Below are positions 54,444-64,000 of a DNA stretch of 64,000 nucleotides, in pieces. The DNA is from Laburnicola sp. R22_1 (Eukaryota; Ascomycota; Dothideomycetes; Pleosporales; Didymosphaeriaceae). Position numbers and translations under genes: made by a program. A model generated the notes under the pieces. That model had not been told where the DNA came from, made no database searches, and saw only the letters and a list, made by a program, of their open reading frames with translations. The stretch lies in assembly GCA_014281115.1 (NCBI GenBank), contig JACONQ010000004.1:2480001-2544000 (forward strand), given 5' to 3'. Within the stretch, counting starts at the first letter, position 1; each line of letters starts with the position of its first letter.

Positions 54444-55125
54444 TTAACTCGTATTGATGTATGATTCGATCTTCTTCGTGAAGACCTTGTTCTTCGGCTC
54501 AACGCATTCTCCTTGTTTGACAAGGAGATCTTTGAGAAAATCCTTTGAGAGACGTTAGTAGTTTTCCGTGATGTAGCTAACACTTGCCTCGATCCACATA
54601 TCAGCGCACAGCCGACGTATTGGATCGCCATCTGGCGTTCCTGCGTAGATCGTCTGTACAACTTCATAGCCTGGCATGTAGCAAACGCATCTAAGCTCGT
54701 CGTACTCGTTTGCGAGTTTGAATAATTCCCTATTCTAAAGCGTTAACAAAGCATGCGCTTCAGCAGTGTTGCTCACATGTGAGATAGCTCACCTAATCAG
54801 ACCTGACTTAGACCTTCGCGATGTTGATAAATTCTTGACTTACTCGCTCTCGAAAGCTGTCGCTAGGCTGGTGCAGTATCTCCTTGATGTAGATAAATTG
54901 AAGATACATCTCTACTGTCGAGGGCTCATCTTCAGGCAAGTTGACGGTGCGTATATCCGATTCAAGCCAGACCCCATTCAGTGCGCGCCGAAAGAAATCG
55001 GAACGGGTGATGATACCTTCATGAGCTGTGAAGGTTTCTTGATTGGGCTTTTTGCCAACACAAATGGCGATGGTTTCGGAGGCCTTGAAACTGAGGTGTT
55101 TAATATTAACCCTGTTTGAATCCAT
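54444..55125 (-). CDS. small BTB/POZ-domain protein, with a GC-AG intron
   Basis: Exons on the minus strand 55125..54814, 54734..54588 and 54542..54444 give 185 residues. The BTB domain reads FKASETIAICVGKKPNQETF, then TAHEGIITRSDFFRRALNGV and VNLPEDEPSTVEMYLQFIYI. The C-terminal part (VVQTIYAGTPDGDPIRRLCA then DMWIE and DFLKDLLVKQG) is the usual tail of fungal stand-alone BTB proteins, which may act as Cullin-3 adaptors or simply dimerise. The second intron (54587-54543, 45 bases) starts with GC (AG|GCAAGT, the classical GC donor context) and has a CTACTAAC branch point. The first has donor GTCTAA. The helix normally following IAK is shortened compared with the neighbour BTB gene. Confidence 0.75.
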
Positions 55126-56164
55126 CTATATTGTGAGCGTTGATGAGTACATGAATAGTCTAGGTTGGTGTAGAACTTACTATGATGAACTGGATGGGTT
55201 GCTATCCGAATCGTGGATGAGCGAATGCAGCTGTTGGAGGCATGCCAGCGCACATTGCCTTTTTAATATTGCGATCTACGGCTCCCCTCACTGGCAAAGA
55301 ATAAGATAGAGTTTACATGAAGTATAGCTGTGACGCGTATTTAGTTAAACTCTGGTTCGGCTTATTGTAAGTCACATATCGCCCGAAAAAAATAATCGGC
55401 CCCGCCCTATACCGGTATCTCACCAACTAACTTGTTGGTCGTCACGTCTGTCTATTAGCCCTGTCTACGGCCGATGTCCGCAAGGGAATAGTTCAGTTAC
55501 CTGAGGGTGTTGGTATGCACAGGCGAGTCAGTGGCGATGGCCATCTTTTTCGCACAGAGTCCAAGCTACTGTTGATTGTATGTTTGGTCGAACGCGCTCG
55601 CGAGGTTGACAATGGATGTGGGTGTTACTGTTTGTTGGTCTAAATAGTAAAGGGCGAGTGCATCACGCTTAGTCATTGATACCGTTGGAAGTGAAAGGAG
55701 CATCTCGGGCACCTGGCAGGTGCTTACAGATTCACTGTCTGCATGCCATTAGGTAAGCTCTAGTCTTGCTGATGCTCCCTTTGCGGACAAGGGACTCGGG
55801 TTTTAGTCACAGCGCGACCTCGACTAGAGAGGGATATGGGTGTTAACGATCGATTACACATTGTCTGTCTCTGCTGTATTATCAGCCGTGCATAGAAAAC
55901 AATGTGATGCAGAACTGGTAGGCTGGTAGGTGAGAGCCGAGATACGTCGGGATAAGCCACTGTTTTGCAGAGAAGCAGTGACCTCTACACTTGAATCAGC
56001 GTTAGAAAGAGCGATGACTGATGCATAAAGTTAAGGCTTCCGCATGATGATCAAATGGGTCAAGAGCGATGCCATCTTAGTGCACCTGGCGTTCAATCTG
56101 ATCTTCGTTACGGTATTGAGTATGCGCGGCTCCGTTGATCGCGACAAGCGAAAGCATACCTAAG
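55126..56164. other. gene-poor stretch left of the transposon
   Basis: About 1 kb. No gene seen. A poly-A run followed by TAATCGGCCCCG near 55385-55403 loosely resembles the motif near 43749 upstream of the oxygenase gene. Confidence 0.45.
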
Positions 56165-56166
56165 TA

Positions 56167-56262
56167 AGCTCGGCTATATAGTTATTGATCACATAGGGTT
56201 CCTGATCACCCCACCGAAACGCGCACCCTGAACAAAACACGCGATATCTCTCAACAACGCTC
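56167..56262 (+). repeat. left terminal inverted repeat, 96 bases
   Basis: Inverted match to 57862-57957 with two mismatches. Contains GATCACATAGGGTTCCTGATC, an internal inverted GATCA pair, and ends ACAACGCTC. Confidence 0.92.
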
Positions 56263-56268
56263 ATCAAA

Positions 56269-57849
56269 ATGGACGCCCGTGAGCTAGCTATACAATCAGC
56301 TATCAGCGATTTCAACGCAGGTCTTTATTCTAGCCAACGCGCAGCTGCAAAGGCGTACAATATCCCTCAATCTACGCTATCAACGCGACTCCGTGGCGCA
56401 ACAACGAGCGCGCTCAGCCATCAACACCAGCAGCGATTGACTCCTCTACAAGAGGATTTCCTTGTTGAATGGATCCTTGAAGAAGACGCACGCGGCTATC
56501 CTCCTCCACACGCTCGCGCGCGAGAGATGGCGAATCGAATTCTGCGCATGAACGGCGACAATCAGCCTGTCAGCAAGCTCTGGCTCTCACACTTCATTAA
56601 GCGCCAGCCACGCGTCGCCTCAGTAGTAGGCCAGAAGCTTAACGCCTAGAGAGCTGAGGCAGCTACGCCAGAACAGCTCCGCGCGTTCCTAGAGCTCTAT
56701 GAGCAGACTCGACAGCGACTCAATATACAGACGGAGAATACGTACAATATGGATGAGACTGGCATTGCGCTAGGTGTATATACTAACACCAGAGTCCTTG
56801 CTAGGGCATTAAAGAAGAAGGCTTACGTTAAGTCGCCAGAGAATCGCGAGTGGGTCTTAATAATTAAGTGCGTATCGGCAACAGGGCGGAAGCTGCGCTG
56901 CGTAGTTATCTTCAAGGGCCAGAGCCTGCAGACTACCTGGTTCCCAGCCAAATCAATACCCAACTGGCTCTATACAACCTCCGAGAATGGATGGACATCA
57001 AATGCGATAGGTGTTGAGTGGCTGCAGCGCATATTCATCCCTGAGACGGCGCCAGCTGACGGCCAGTACCGCCTGCTTATTCTTGACGGCCATGGCAGCC
57101 ATATTGATATTGAGTTCCTCTGGCTCTGTAAACAGCATCAAATTGAGCTCCTATACCTACCTGCGCACTCCTCTCACGTCCTACAGCCTCTAGATCTCGC
57201 TCCTTTCTCAGTAATTAAGTCTAGTTACCGACGCCAGATCCAGGAGCTCGCATCGCTCGACGACGCCGCGCCTGTCAAGAAGGAGCGCTTTATTGCCTGC
57301 TACTATCAAGCTAGGGAGGAAGGCTTCACAGAGCGTGTGATTCGAGCTGGTTGGCAGGCTGCTGGTATCTGCCCATTCAACATTAATCACGTGCTTAGCT
57401 CGTCGCAGGTCTCTCAGAGGCCTACAACGCCTACGCCTCAGCAGCAACCTCAGCAGCAGCCTCAGAGCTTCCTCTCTACCCCTCAAGGCCCTCAGGATCT
57501 CTACTTGGCGCAGCGCGACGTCCAGAGCCTCAAAAACCTAGGTCGTAGGACCCGGCTCCTCCTACAAAAAGCAGGTAAGGCGCTAGCAGCTGCGAATGCT
57601 AGAGCTGCAGGGCTAGAATCAGAGAAAAGACGCCTTGAGTATCATCTACAGACTACTAGCTCTCACCGGCCACGAAAGCGCGTTCAGATAGACCCAAATC
57701 AACGCTTTGCAGAGGTAGAGACTATTATGGAGGGTATGCGCGCAGCTGAGGCTTTAGCAGCTCAGCAACGTAAATATACTATATTAAGCGCTTCAGAAAG
57801 GGCTGCAGTAGCTACAGCAGCTGTAGCGCTTGAATCTATGTGTACTTAA
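56269..57849 (+). pseudogene. pogo/Fot transposase interrupted by one TAG stop
   Basis: The frame is open from the ATG at 56269 to 57849 (526 codons) except for a TAG at 56647-56649, directly after QKLNA. Before it lie a psq-type helix-turn-helix (SQRAAAKAYNIPQSTLSTRL) and a CENP-B/Tc5-type second DNA-binding domain (WILEEDARGYPPPHARAREM). After it comes the DDE domain, with its three acids in NMDETGIALG, LLILDGHGSH and HVLQPLDLAPF. A Gln/Pro-rich stretch and a charged C-terminal helix finish the protein. A single C-to-T change (CAG to TAG) would explain the stop, and CA-to-TA is the favoured RIP context. With the stop the protein is a DNA-binding fragment of 126 residues. Confidence 0.92.
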
Positions 57850-57861
57850 TGGCAATTATAA

Positions 57862-57957
57862 GAGCGTTGTTGAGAGATATCGCGTGTTTTATTCAGGGTG
57901 CGCGTTTCGGTGGGGTGATCAGGAACCCTATGTGATCAATAGCTATATAGCCGAGCT
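57862..57957 (-). repeat. right terminal inverted repeat, 96 bases
   Basis: Inverted copy of 56167-56262, followed by the TA target duplicate. Confidence 0.92.
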
Positions 57958-58234
57958 TACAGCGCATAGAGACGGCAAATGAGGAAGAGTAAACATCTTT
58001 ACGCAAGAATACTTAATCTAAGATCAGAAAGGCTCTTGTATAAGTTCCAACGCAAAATTGGAACTAGAATTCTACATATAATACACTTGGCATAAAACAA
58101 CGTTGCGTCGCTGCTCTTTCAACCCTCAAGCTCAAACAATCTCGACAACTAAGACACAGTTGGGACCCTACAAGCCGTCCACGTCAAAAGTACTACACAT
58201 CAACTCGAAAATCTTCCCACTTATTTCTTCCCGC

Positions 58235-59101
58235 TCACTGGATCGCACAATTCCCCCTCCTAGCCCCCCTCCCCAGAGTCCTCACAGTCCCGCCACCCCT
58301 TGCTTTCCCAGGCGCAAACCTATCCGGATCCTCAAAATAATTCTCCGCCTCTTGCGACCTCAGTTTTGCCTTATCCAGCAGCGACCGCCTCCCCAGCATC
58401 GCCTTCGCAACATCAAACAAATACTCTTTCGGATATGACTCTTCACTCTGAAGCCACCCATTAGCCACCTGCCCATCGATGTCCTCCTCGCCCTCCTCTA
58501 CACAATAATCAACAAGAAGTCTGCTCAGAGGACTCTTCGGTGGTGTGTTCTCGTAAGCAATGACGATCGCGTCGGACGCGGGGAACATGAGTCCTTCTTT
58601 CGAAGCTTCTATTATAGCAGTAATGGTTTCGTTTGTCGCCTCTGTATCTTGGTGTTTCTCGCACAGGACGTACAGTTTGACGAGGTGGGTGAATTCGCGC
58701 GCGTAGGCGGCCATTAGGATGGGATCGTCGTTTTTATGTACGTCTGCAGTATCATCGTCGTTCTTCACCATCGCAGCGCGCTTTGTGCCCACCTTCCCCG
58801 TGTACAGTAACTGCAGATACAAGGCGAATATTTCCGGGTCATCGTCTGGCAAGTTTACGGTTCATCTCGTCGCTCTCTCGCCATTGCCCGTTGAGTGCGT
58901 TTCTGAAAAAATCGGAGCGGGCGCAGAGGAGGGCTTTGTCGACGTAGTACCACTTTTGCTGGCCGCCGCGGCCGACGATGGTGAAGACGACGGAGCGGCC
59001 GATACTATGATTGCATTTGAGTGTGATTATACTTGGGGAGAAGGATATGCTTACTTTATAGACTGTTCTTTTGGGATACGAATATTGTTTTGTTTCGACA
59101 T
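58235..59101 (-). CDS. BTB/POZ-domain protein with CaaX end, apparent frameshift
   Basis: On the minus strand a first exon 59101..59055 (MSKQNNIRIPKEQSIK) is spliced to 59004 (GTAAGC to CATAG). The BTB domain follows: GRSVVFTIVGRGGQQKWYYV, ALLCARSDFFRNALNGQWRE. Then the frame must shift by one base near 58863-58868 to continue into VNLPDDDPEIFALYLQLLYT. From there on the protein is open to 58235: FTHLVKLYVLCEKHQDTEAT, FPASDAIVIAYENTPPKSPL, and a basic tail ending CAIQ, a plausible CaaX prenylation box. Unless the shift is a sequence error, only the part from 58852 (MPDDDPE) or a truncated N-terminal piece can be made. The gene lies just beyond the transposon and is related to the BTB gene at 54444. 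Confidence 0.6.
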
Positions 59102-59830
59102 CGTGGAAGAAGCTTAGTTCTTTGGCAGTGTGGAAGTGCTTGAGAGTTAGTGCACAGGTACACTCGAGATATAAGTGGATATCGGAATCACGAGCAGACT
59201 AATCTGAACAAGTGAACAAACGGTATTAGGGCGAAGCACATTGGAACACCATCAGCAACACTCGCGAATATTATTCCAGTATACTAAATATGACGGCTTG
59301 CCCGTCATTTAACCGCTTGTCCCTATAGATACGTACATGGATATGTGAGTTCTTGGGCCAATATTCAAATCTTATATCACGTGATCTACAGCAAGAACAA
59401 CAATGCCTTGTTGAACGATAAACTACGTCGAATTTTATCTACGTTTTCAGCTGACTCAACTCGGAGCCATAAGTTCAAACACGGCTTAAATAGCTGCACC
59501 ATTACAGGGCAATAAAAAAACCGAAGGTACCGAAAGTTCGACCAGACCCATCACCCTAAGCGCGCACGATAGGAGACCGTCTGCCAACGGTTACGTCGAC
59601 TACCAAGAAAACAAATTGTAGGGACACAGAATCGAAGAATAAAGAAAGGGGCTGACTTCATCCGTCTACCAGAGTGATATGAATTGCTCTCAATACTCCT
59701 CTACGCCTATAATGTGATCGCCGCTCTACGCGCGTTTGAAAATCCCCCAACAGCTGAAATACCTCATAAATGTAAACGCCAAATATGCTCCCTCTTACAG
59801 GCCCATCACACCTCTCACGCGAAACCCCAT
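59102..59830. other. intergenic, 730 bases
   Basis: BTB promoter side and methyltransferase 3' side. No gene or repeat recognised. Confidence 0.5.
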
Positions 59831-60926
59831 CTACTCCTGCCAAAGCACGTTGTTTCCATCCCGCGCATTAACAAGCACGTACTCCGTACACCTGGGATCC
59901 GTCTTCTGTTTCGGAATCGTCATGGCCATGAGATTGACCTCCATCCACGTCGGGCGCATACCCATAGCCTCAAGCCTCTCCCACCACTTCCTAAACCTGT
60001 TGAAGTCGATGCCCTTCTGGTCCTCTCCGACGTGAATCTCGATCATAATCTGCCCAATTGGCAGCACGGCTTCGCCATTGCCCCTCCACGCCGAAGTGAA
60101 GTAGTCCATGACGGCGTCGAACGAGACGTATTCGGAACCCTCGACATCGATCTTCAAAATATCCATGTACGTGTGGTTGTTCTGCGCCATGAGCGTTTGC
60201 AGCGTGTAGAACGGAGGCGATTTAGCAGGCTCGTCCTGTTTTCCGATGCCGACCTTCTTGAAGAAGGTGCGGTCCTCGTACGTGGATGCAATTTGTCGGC
60301 CCCACGCGTTGACGGTGAAATCGTAGCCCCAGATGCGCGCGCTGGGAATGCGCTGGAGCATCTCGGCTTCGAAGGACGATTCGCCGTTGATGCCGAAGCT
60401 GTAAATGACTACGCCTTCTTGGCCGTCGACGGGAACGCCCCTCGCCCACGAGGGAGGCACCGGTACCGATTCGTAGATGCTCATGCCGCACACCCATTTC
60501 CCTCCGTCGCCCAGTCTCCCCACGCGCTGCACGTCATGCGGACACGTCCAGGTTGGCGGGAAGAAGTCCCATAGTGTGTACGGGTACTTTCCGAAGGCGT
60601 CGAGAGATTGGGCCGGGAAGAGCGGAATCTGAGGATTTGAGGGGTGAGCGTCGGCCATTTTCTCGCGCAGCTGGACGCTCTTCTGCCAGGCGGATTCTGA
60701 GAGTTGCATTCGTTCTTTCAGCCCGGCGAATTTGCGGCCTGATCGTTGTGGCCGCGGAAACGTGGGGATGAAGGACTGTTCTTCTGCATTGTTGTGCAGG
60801 ACTGCTATGAAGAAAATTACGACAAAAACGGCAGCGACAGCACGCCCTGAGGATGGATGGTTAGATATGATATGCTAAGGAATGTTGGGCGCAGGACGTA
60901 CCTTGTGGAGAGCGAAGAAACGTCAT
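59831..60926 (-). CDS. membrane-anchored FkbM-like SAM methyltransferase
   Basis: Exons on the minus strand 60926..60902 and 60846..59831 give 346 residues; the 55-base intron has donor GTACGT and acceptor CTCAG. The short first exon (MTFLRSPQ) plus the start of the second form a type II anchor (AVAAVFVVIFFIAVL). The lumenal part has a motif like METTL/FkbM enzymes: LGDGGKWVCG, VVIYSFGINGESSFEAEML, IWGYDFTVNAWGRQI, then ILKIDVEGSEYVSFDAVM, which is the FkbM-type signature (KIDVEG.E). TWMEVNLMAMTIPKQK and CTEYVLVNARDG follow. FkbM-type enzymes usually O-methylate sugars or small molecules; here the lumenal position suggests a glycan or secreted substrate, which is inference. Confidence 0.85.
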
Positions 60927-61635
60927 GTTGGACGTGATGCAATCGAGTAAACAAACTTCACGACGACTTAAAAGAGAGGGATTCCGCGCCCGGTCCGTTA
61001 ACAGCAAGGGAATGGAGTGAAGAACAAAGGAAGAAAGTGGGATGATGAAAGAGAGAGAACAACCCACATTCCTGGAAACCTGAGGGTGACACAAGCAACG
61101 AACACAGATACAGGACGCGGCACAGCCGATCCCTCGTCAATTCAAGCAGTCACAGCCGGGCATCCCCTGATTCGTGCATAACATGGAGCTGAACAAACAA
61201 GGGTTGTCACGGCCACTTTCCGCCAAGGCAGAGCGGGCAAACGACGCAGCTGAAACGCAGCTCCACCAAGAAGTCGAGGCCAATCTTACACGGTGAAACG
61301 ATGAGTCTAGGTGCTGCGCGTTCTGGCATCGTGTTACCCCACAAGCGACCTTTATTGGGCCCACAATTATAAAGCACGGGGACTTAGCCGCCATGGATTG
61401 CTGGCGATGGAGTTGTCGATCGGTTTCATGATTGGTGCTGTCAAAAGACGCGTAAGCATTCCAGTTCGTGCGGGTTTTAGACTACATCCGGCCGGCGCCG
61501 CGTCTGGGCAGGTTGGTGATGACGTGTTGCGCTTTATTCATCTGTCATGTCCTAACGCCAGAAATGCCTACACGTGTACAATCGCTATCTATCAAAATTT
61601 ATCTAGCTATAATGGCTGTAAAATGCAGATGAAGT
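60927..61635. other. intergenic, 709 bases
   Basis: Methyltransferase promoter and transporter 3' region. No gene recognised. Confidence 0.5.
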
Positions 61636-63275
61636 TTAGGCAAGAACCCGATAGACCACCAAGGCTGCAGCGAGCAGCAGTCCACTGCAGAGTGTAAAGA
61701 CCATGTCGCGATGATGTTCTCCTAGGGTAAGTGTTAGCGCCTGCGGGAGTAGCGCAACGTTAATAAGAGTCGAGACATACCTTCTTGCGTCATGCTGAGC
61801 GCTACGACCACGAAGGCGTTGAGGGGCACTCTAAGAACGGTATAGACGCTTGCGCGCATGCCATCCTCAATCAATTTGCCCTTTAGTGATGCCATCGACG
61901 GGTAGTAGATTCCGCAGCAGACCTCGAAGATGCAGAAGCACCAGAGGACAATATTCTCTTCGCGAATGTGCGCTGGCAGGAAAAAGCAAAGCGATGCAGC
62001 CGCTAGCGTGTACATGAGGATCTGCTTGACGGGAAGCGATGATGCCGAGGCCGAAACATTGTTGTAGAGCATCGACCCGAACATCATGCAGCACATGAGG
62101 ATGGCGAAGATCAGGCCGAAGGGTAAATCTTTGCAAAGGGTTAATAATGATATCGAGAATCCCAAGACGTGAAGATCTTACCAGTTGTCGATCCTGATAC
62201 CTCGTGGCAGAGCTTCAGTGCTGGGAACTTGAAAAAGATGAACAAGAACAGTGAGCCCTCGAAGAAGCACGACGTAAGCGCCAGAGTCAAAATATTCTTG
62301 TCTGCAATGCATAAGTTAGCAACGCTCCCACATTTAGATGTGGGCACCATGCCTTCAAAGATTAATTTCAGGGCGGTTTTGGCGGGTACGTGCTCCTCTT
62401 TGGCTTCCTCTGCTAGCAGACTGGTAGCTTCTGCTGTATATTCCTGTCGAGTACCGTAGTTTTCCGACTATGTGTCGTTAGTAATGCTCCAATGCGACTG
62501 AAATAAATACTCACCCAGGTCTTCGAGATAACGACGAAGGCAATGAACATGCAAGCCATCGAGGCCATAAATGGCGCCTTTGCCGTGCCGACCATGTCGA
62601 CCAGAGTCCCAGCTACAATACCGGCAACAATCGCAACGAAACTGTTCAAGGTGGTCATCATGCTGAAAATGCCACTCAAGGATGATTCCCGGTCGTCCAC
62701 CATCAACTTGTTGAACTCGGCAACCAGCCAGCTCTCGAACACGCTGTACAACAAGGTCCCAGAAATACCGCCTAGCACGCGACCCAGAAACAGGACCCCA
62801 ATATGATCGGTAAGAAGCGTGAGGCAGGAACATGAGTAGATGACGCAGTAGGCGAGACATGCTGCTTTGCGGCCAAAACGATCCGCGAATGCGCCTGCGA
62901 ATGAGGCGGAGACGCCGCCCGCAAGAAAGCCGACCATGAAGAGAAGAGCAACCTGGCTCTCCGCAAGGCCTTTCTCATCTATTTCGGTCAGTCGCTGACT
63001 GTTTACAAGCTCTCGAATCACATACCTTTGTAGATGGGGTAAATGTACGGTCCTTGGAGCCAGTCCGCGCCGTTGACTAGCAAGAAGACTGGCAAGAACT
63101 TCCATTTCAGTTGTCGTACTCTGGCAGCATCGTCGTCTTCTCGTCCTCGGTGTTCGACCTTTTCGGAACTCGTTGGTGTTTCTGTGAATGTGCCCGTCTT
63201 TGCGCGGTAAGAGCGAAGCAACACAACGCTGTTCAACAGCAATAGCCCCGCAAAAGTGCTCCGGTAGAGATCCAT
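61636..63275 (-). CDS. MFSD5-like molybdate-anion transporter
   Basis: Major facilitator of the MFSD5/MOT2 group. Exons on the minus strand 63275..63026, 62978..62515, 62467..62353, 62301..62182, 62128..61781 and 61721..61636 give 460 residues. Evidence: LLVNGADWLQGPYIYPIYK leads into DEKGLAESQVALLFMVGFLA, then the MFS loop FADRFGRKAACLAYCVIYSC and LGRVLGGISGTLLYSVFESW. The second half has LTSCFFEGSLFLFIFFKFPA, DLPFGLIFAILMCCMMFGS and CGIYYPSMASLKGKLI. The order and signatures match the human MFSD5 layout. Intron 3 (62352-62302, 51 bases) appears to start with GC; it has a GCTAAC branch point and TTGCAG, but it is in frame and stop-free, so it may also be retained. The frame upstream of 63275 begins with GTG, so I use this ATG. 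Confidence 0.88.
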
Positions 63276-64000
63276 GGTGTTCGTCACTGATGTTGAGTCA
63301 GTGCAAGTGGTGTTGAAGTGTGGTTGCTTGGGCGCTGATCAGGTACACCAGACAATATTCATTGTTAGGAACCGCCAAGGCCAAACGCACGGCCAGTCGC
63401 GAGTGGCAGATCCCGCATCCACCCATCCCGCCCCTGGGGGCGGCTGCGTAATCGCGCGTTGCGAGGCCCGGACCAAGTCAACCCTGACGCCTGAGGGACT
63501 CGGGACCTGAAGGCTGACACGTCTCAAATCTCTCCCTCCGGGACGGCCGCTTTATTTATGAAATACAATGACATCATAACCTATGACCCGCCACCTCCTT
63601 GTATGTACTTGCGGCGTTGTCTGCAAGCGGAAAGGAGTCGGGCGGCGGGGCGTTTGGTACTATTGCGGCAAGGCACGCGTTCGCACTGCATCTACCAAAT
63701 GTATGGGGAACAACGCTCTTGTCAAGAAAGGGCAGCGATTGGCGTCGTGTTATTGAGATCGATAATTGAAGGACACCCAAAGGCGATGTCGCCGTTGTAC
63801 ATCTTAAAACAGTCACTTCTCCGACATCTGGACCTAACTTTTGGAACCAAGACTCATCTTCCATCCGGGGATCTTGGTGCTAGCCACAAGCATTTTGATC
63901 GGCATAAGCTAGAAGGGCCAACGCTTACCTAACACCGGGTTTTCCTGTACTTCGTGAGGCTTTGAATGTTTGGATCAACCAGAGAAAGCCCACCTTATCC
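63276..64000. other. upstream region of the transporter, to the right edge
   Basis: About 725 bases. A plus-strand frame at 63558-63932 has no recognisable domain. No gene seen. Confidence 0.5.

Larger units (their letters stand above)
56167..57957 (+). mobile_element. pogo/Fot-type DNA transposon, nearly intact
   Basis: The 1791-bp element has 96-base terminal inverted repeats starting AGCTCGGCTATATAG, and a TA at each end (56165-56166 and 57958-57959) that is the expected target duplication of Tc1/mariner-superfamily elements. The two arms differ at only two positions, both C/T transitions. It holds one transposase gene read left to right. The high arm identity means a recent insertion, and the light damage suggests only brief exposure to RIP. 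Confidence 0.92.

Noticed and set aside
63558..63932. 124-codon plus-strand open frame near the right edge
   Set aside because: No recognisable domain; a competing frame of similar length lies on the other strand.

Overview
The window looks like nuclear DNA of a filamentous ascomycete (Pezizomycotina). Genes carry short spliceosomal introns (about 40-150 bases) with GTRNGT-type donors and CTAAC-like branch points, and the core gene set is fungal (Sm D1, Mtq2, Pkr1, Sst2/AMSH, Rpl29, Pol2, Cox20, Rrp6, Mdm35). Secreted Bys1-like and AA9 proteins, small BTB proteins, pogo/Fot-type transposons and AT-rich DNA resembling RIP (repeat-induced point mutation) fit this. Dothideomycetes is a guess from overall flavour, not something shown here.

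Region 1-32.8 kb is a compact housekeeping block. In order it holds: the 3' end of a TauD-type dioxygenase, SMD1 (-), MTQ2 (-) divergent from the SDH assembly factor SDHAF3 (+), a Cys-rich CaaX-ended protein (+), PKR1 (+), the JAMM deubiquitinase SST2 (+), an AMMECR1 protein (-), a hybrid histidine kinase (-), RPL29 (-), a fungal unknown (-), DNA polymerase epsilon POL2 (-) divergent from COX20 (+), a fungal unknown (-) divergent from a microbial-type PARG (+), and RRP6 (-) divergent from MDM35 (+). Three of the divergent partners are mitochondrial assembly or lipid-transfer factors.

Region 32.8-44 kb is a gene-poor accessory segment. It has a 610-bp MITE-like element with long inverted repeats, a second dispersed copy of its inner sequence, a MAPEG protein, a Bys1-like secreted protein, a 65-residue four-cysteine secreted peptide, a decayed BCS1-type AAA ATPase, an AA9 lytic polysaccharide monooxygenase and about 850 bp of RIP-like AT-rich DNA.

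Region 44-51 kb holds four genes that may act together in glycan chemistry: a 2OG-Fe(II) oxygenase, UDP-glucose 6-dehydrogenase divergent from a TPT/nucleotide-sugar-type transporter, and a PLOD-like glycosyltransferase.

Region 51-59.2 kb is again accessory: an NmrA-like pseudogene with several lesions and two BTB genes flanking an almost intact pogo/Fot transposon (96-bp inverted repeats, TA target duplication, one stop codon in the transposase). The last part has a membrane-anchored FkbM-like methyltransferase (-) and an MFSD5-like molybdate-anion transporter (-).

All exon models were spliced by eye from reading frame, splice sites and family resemblance. No database search was run.
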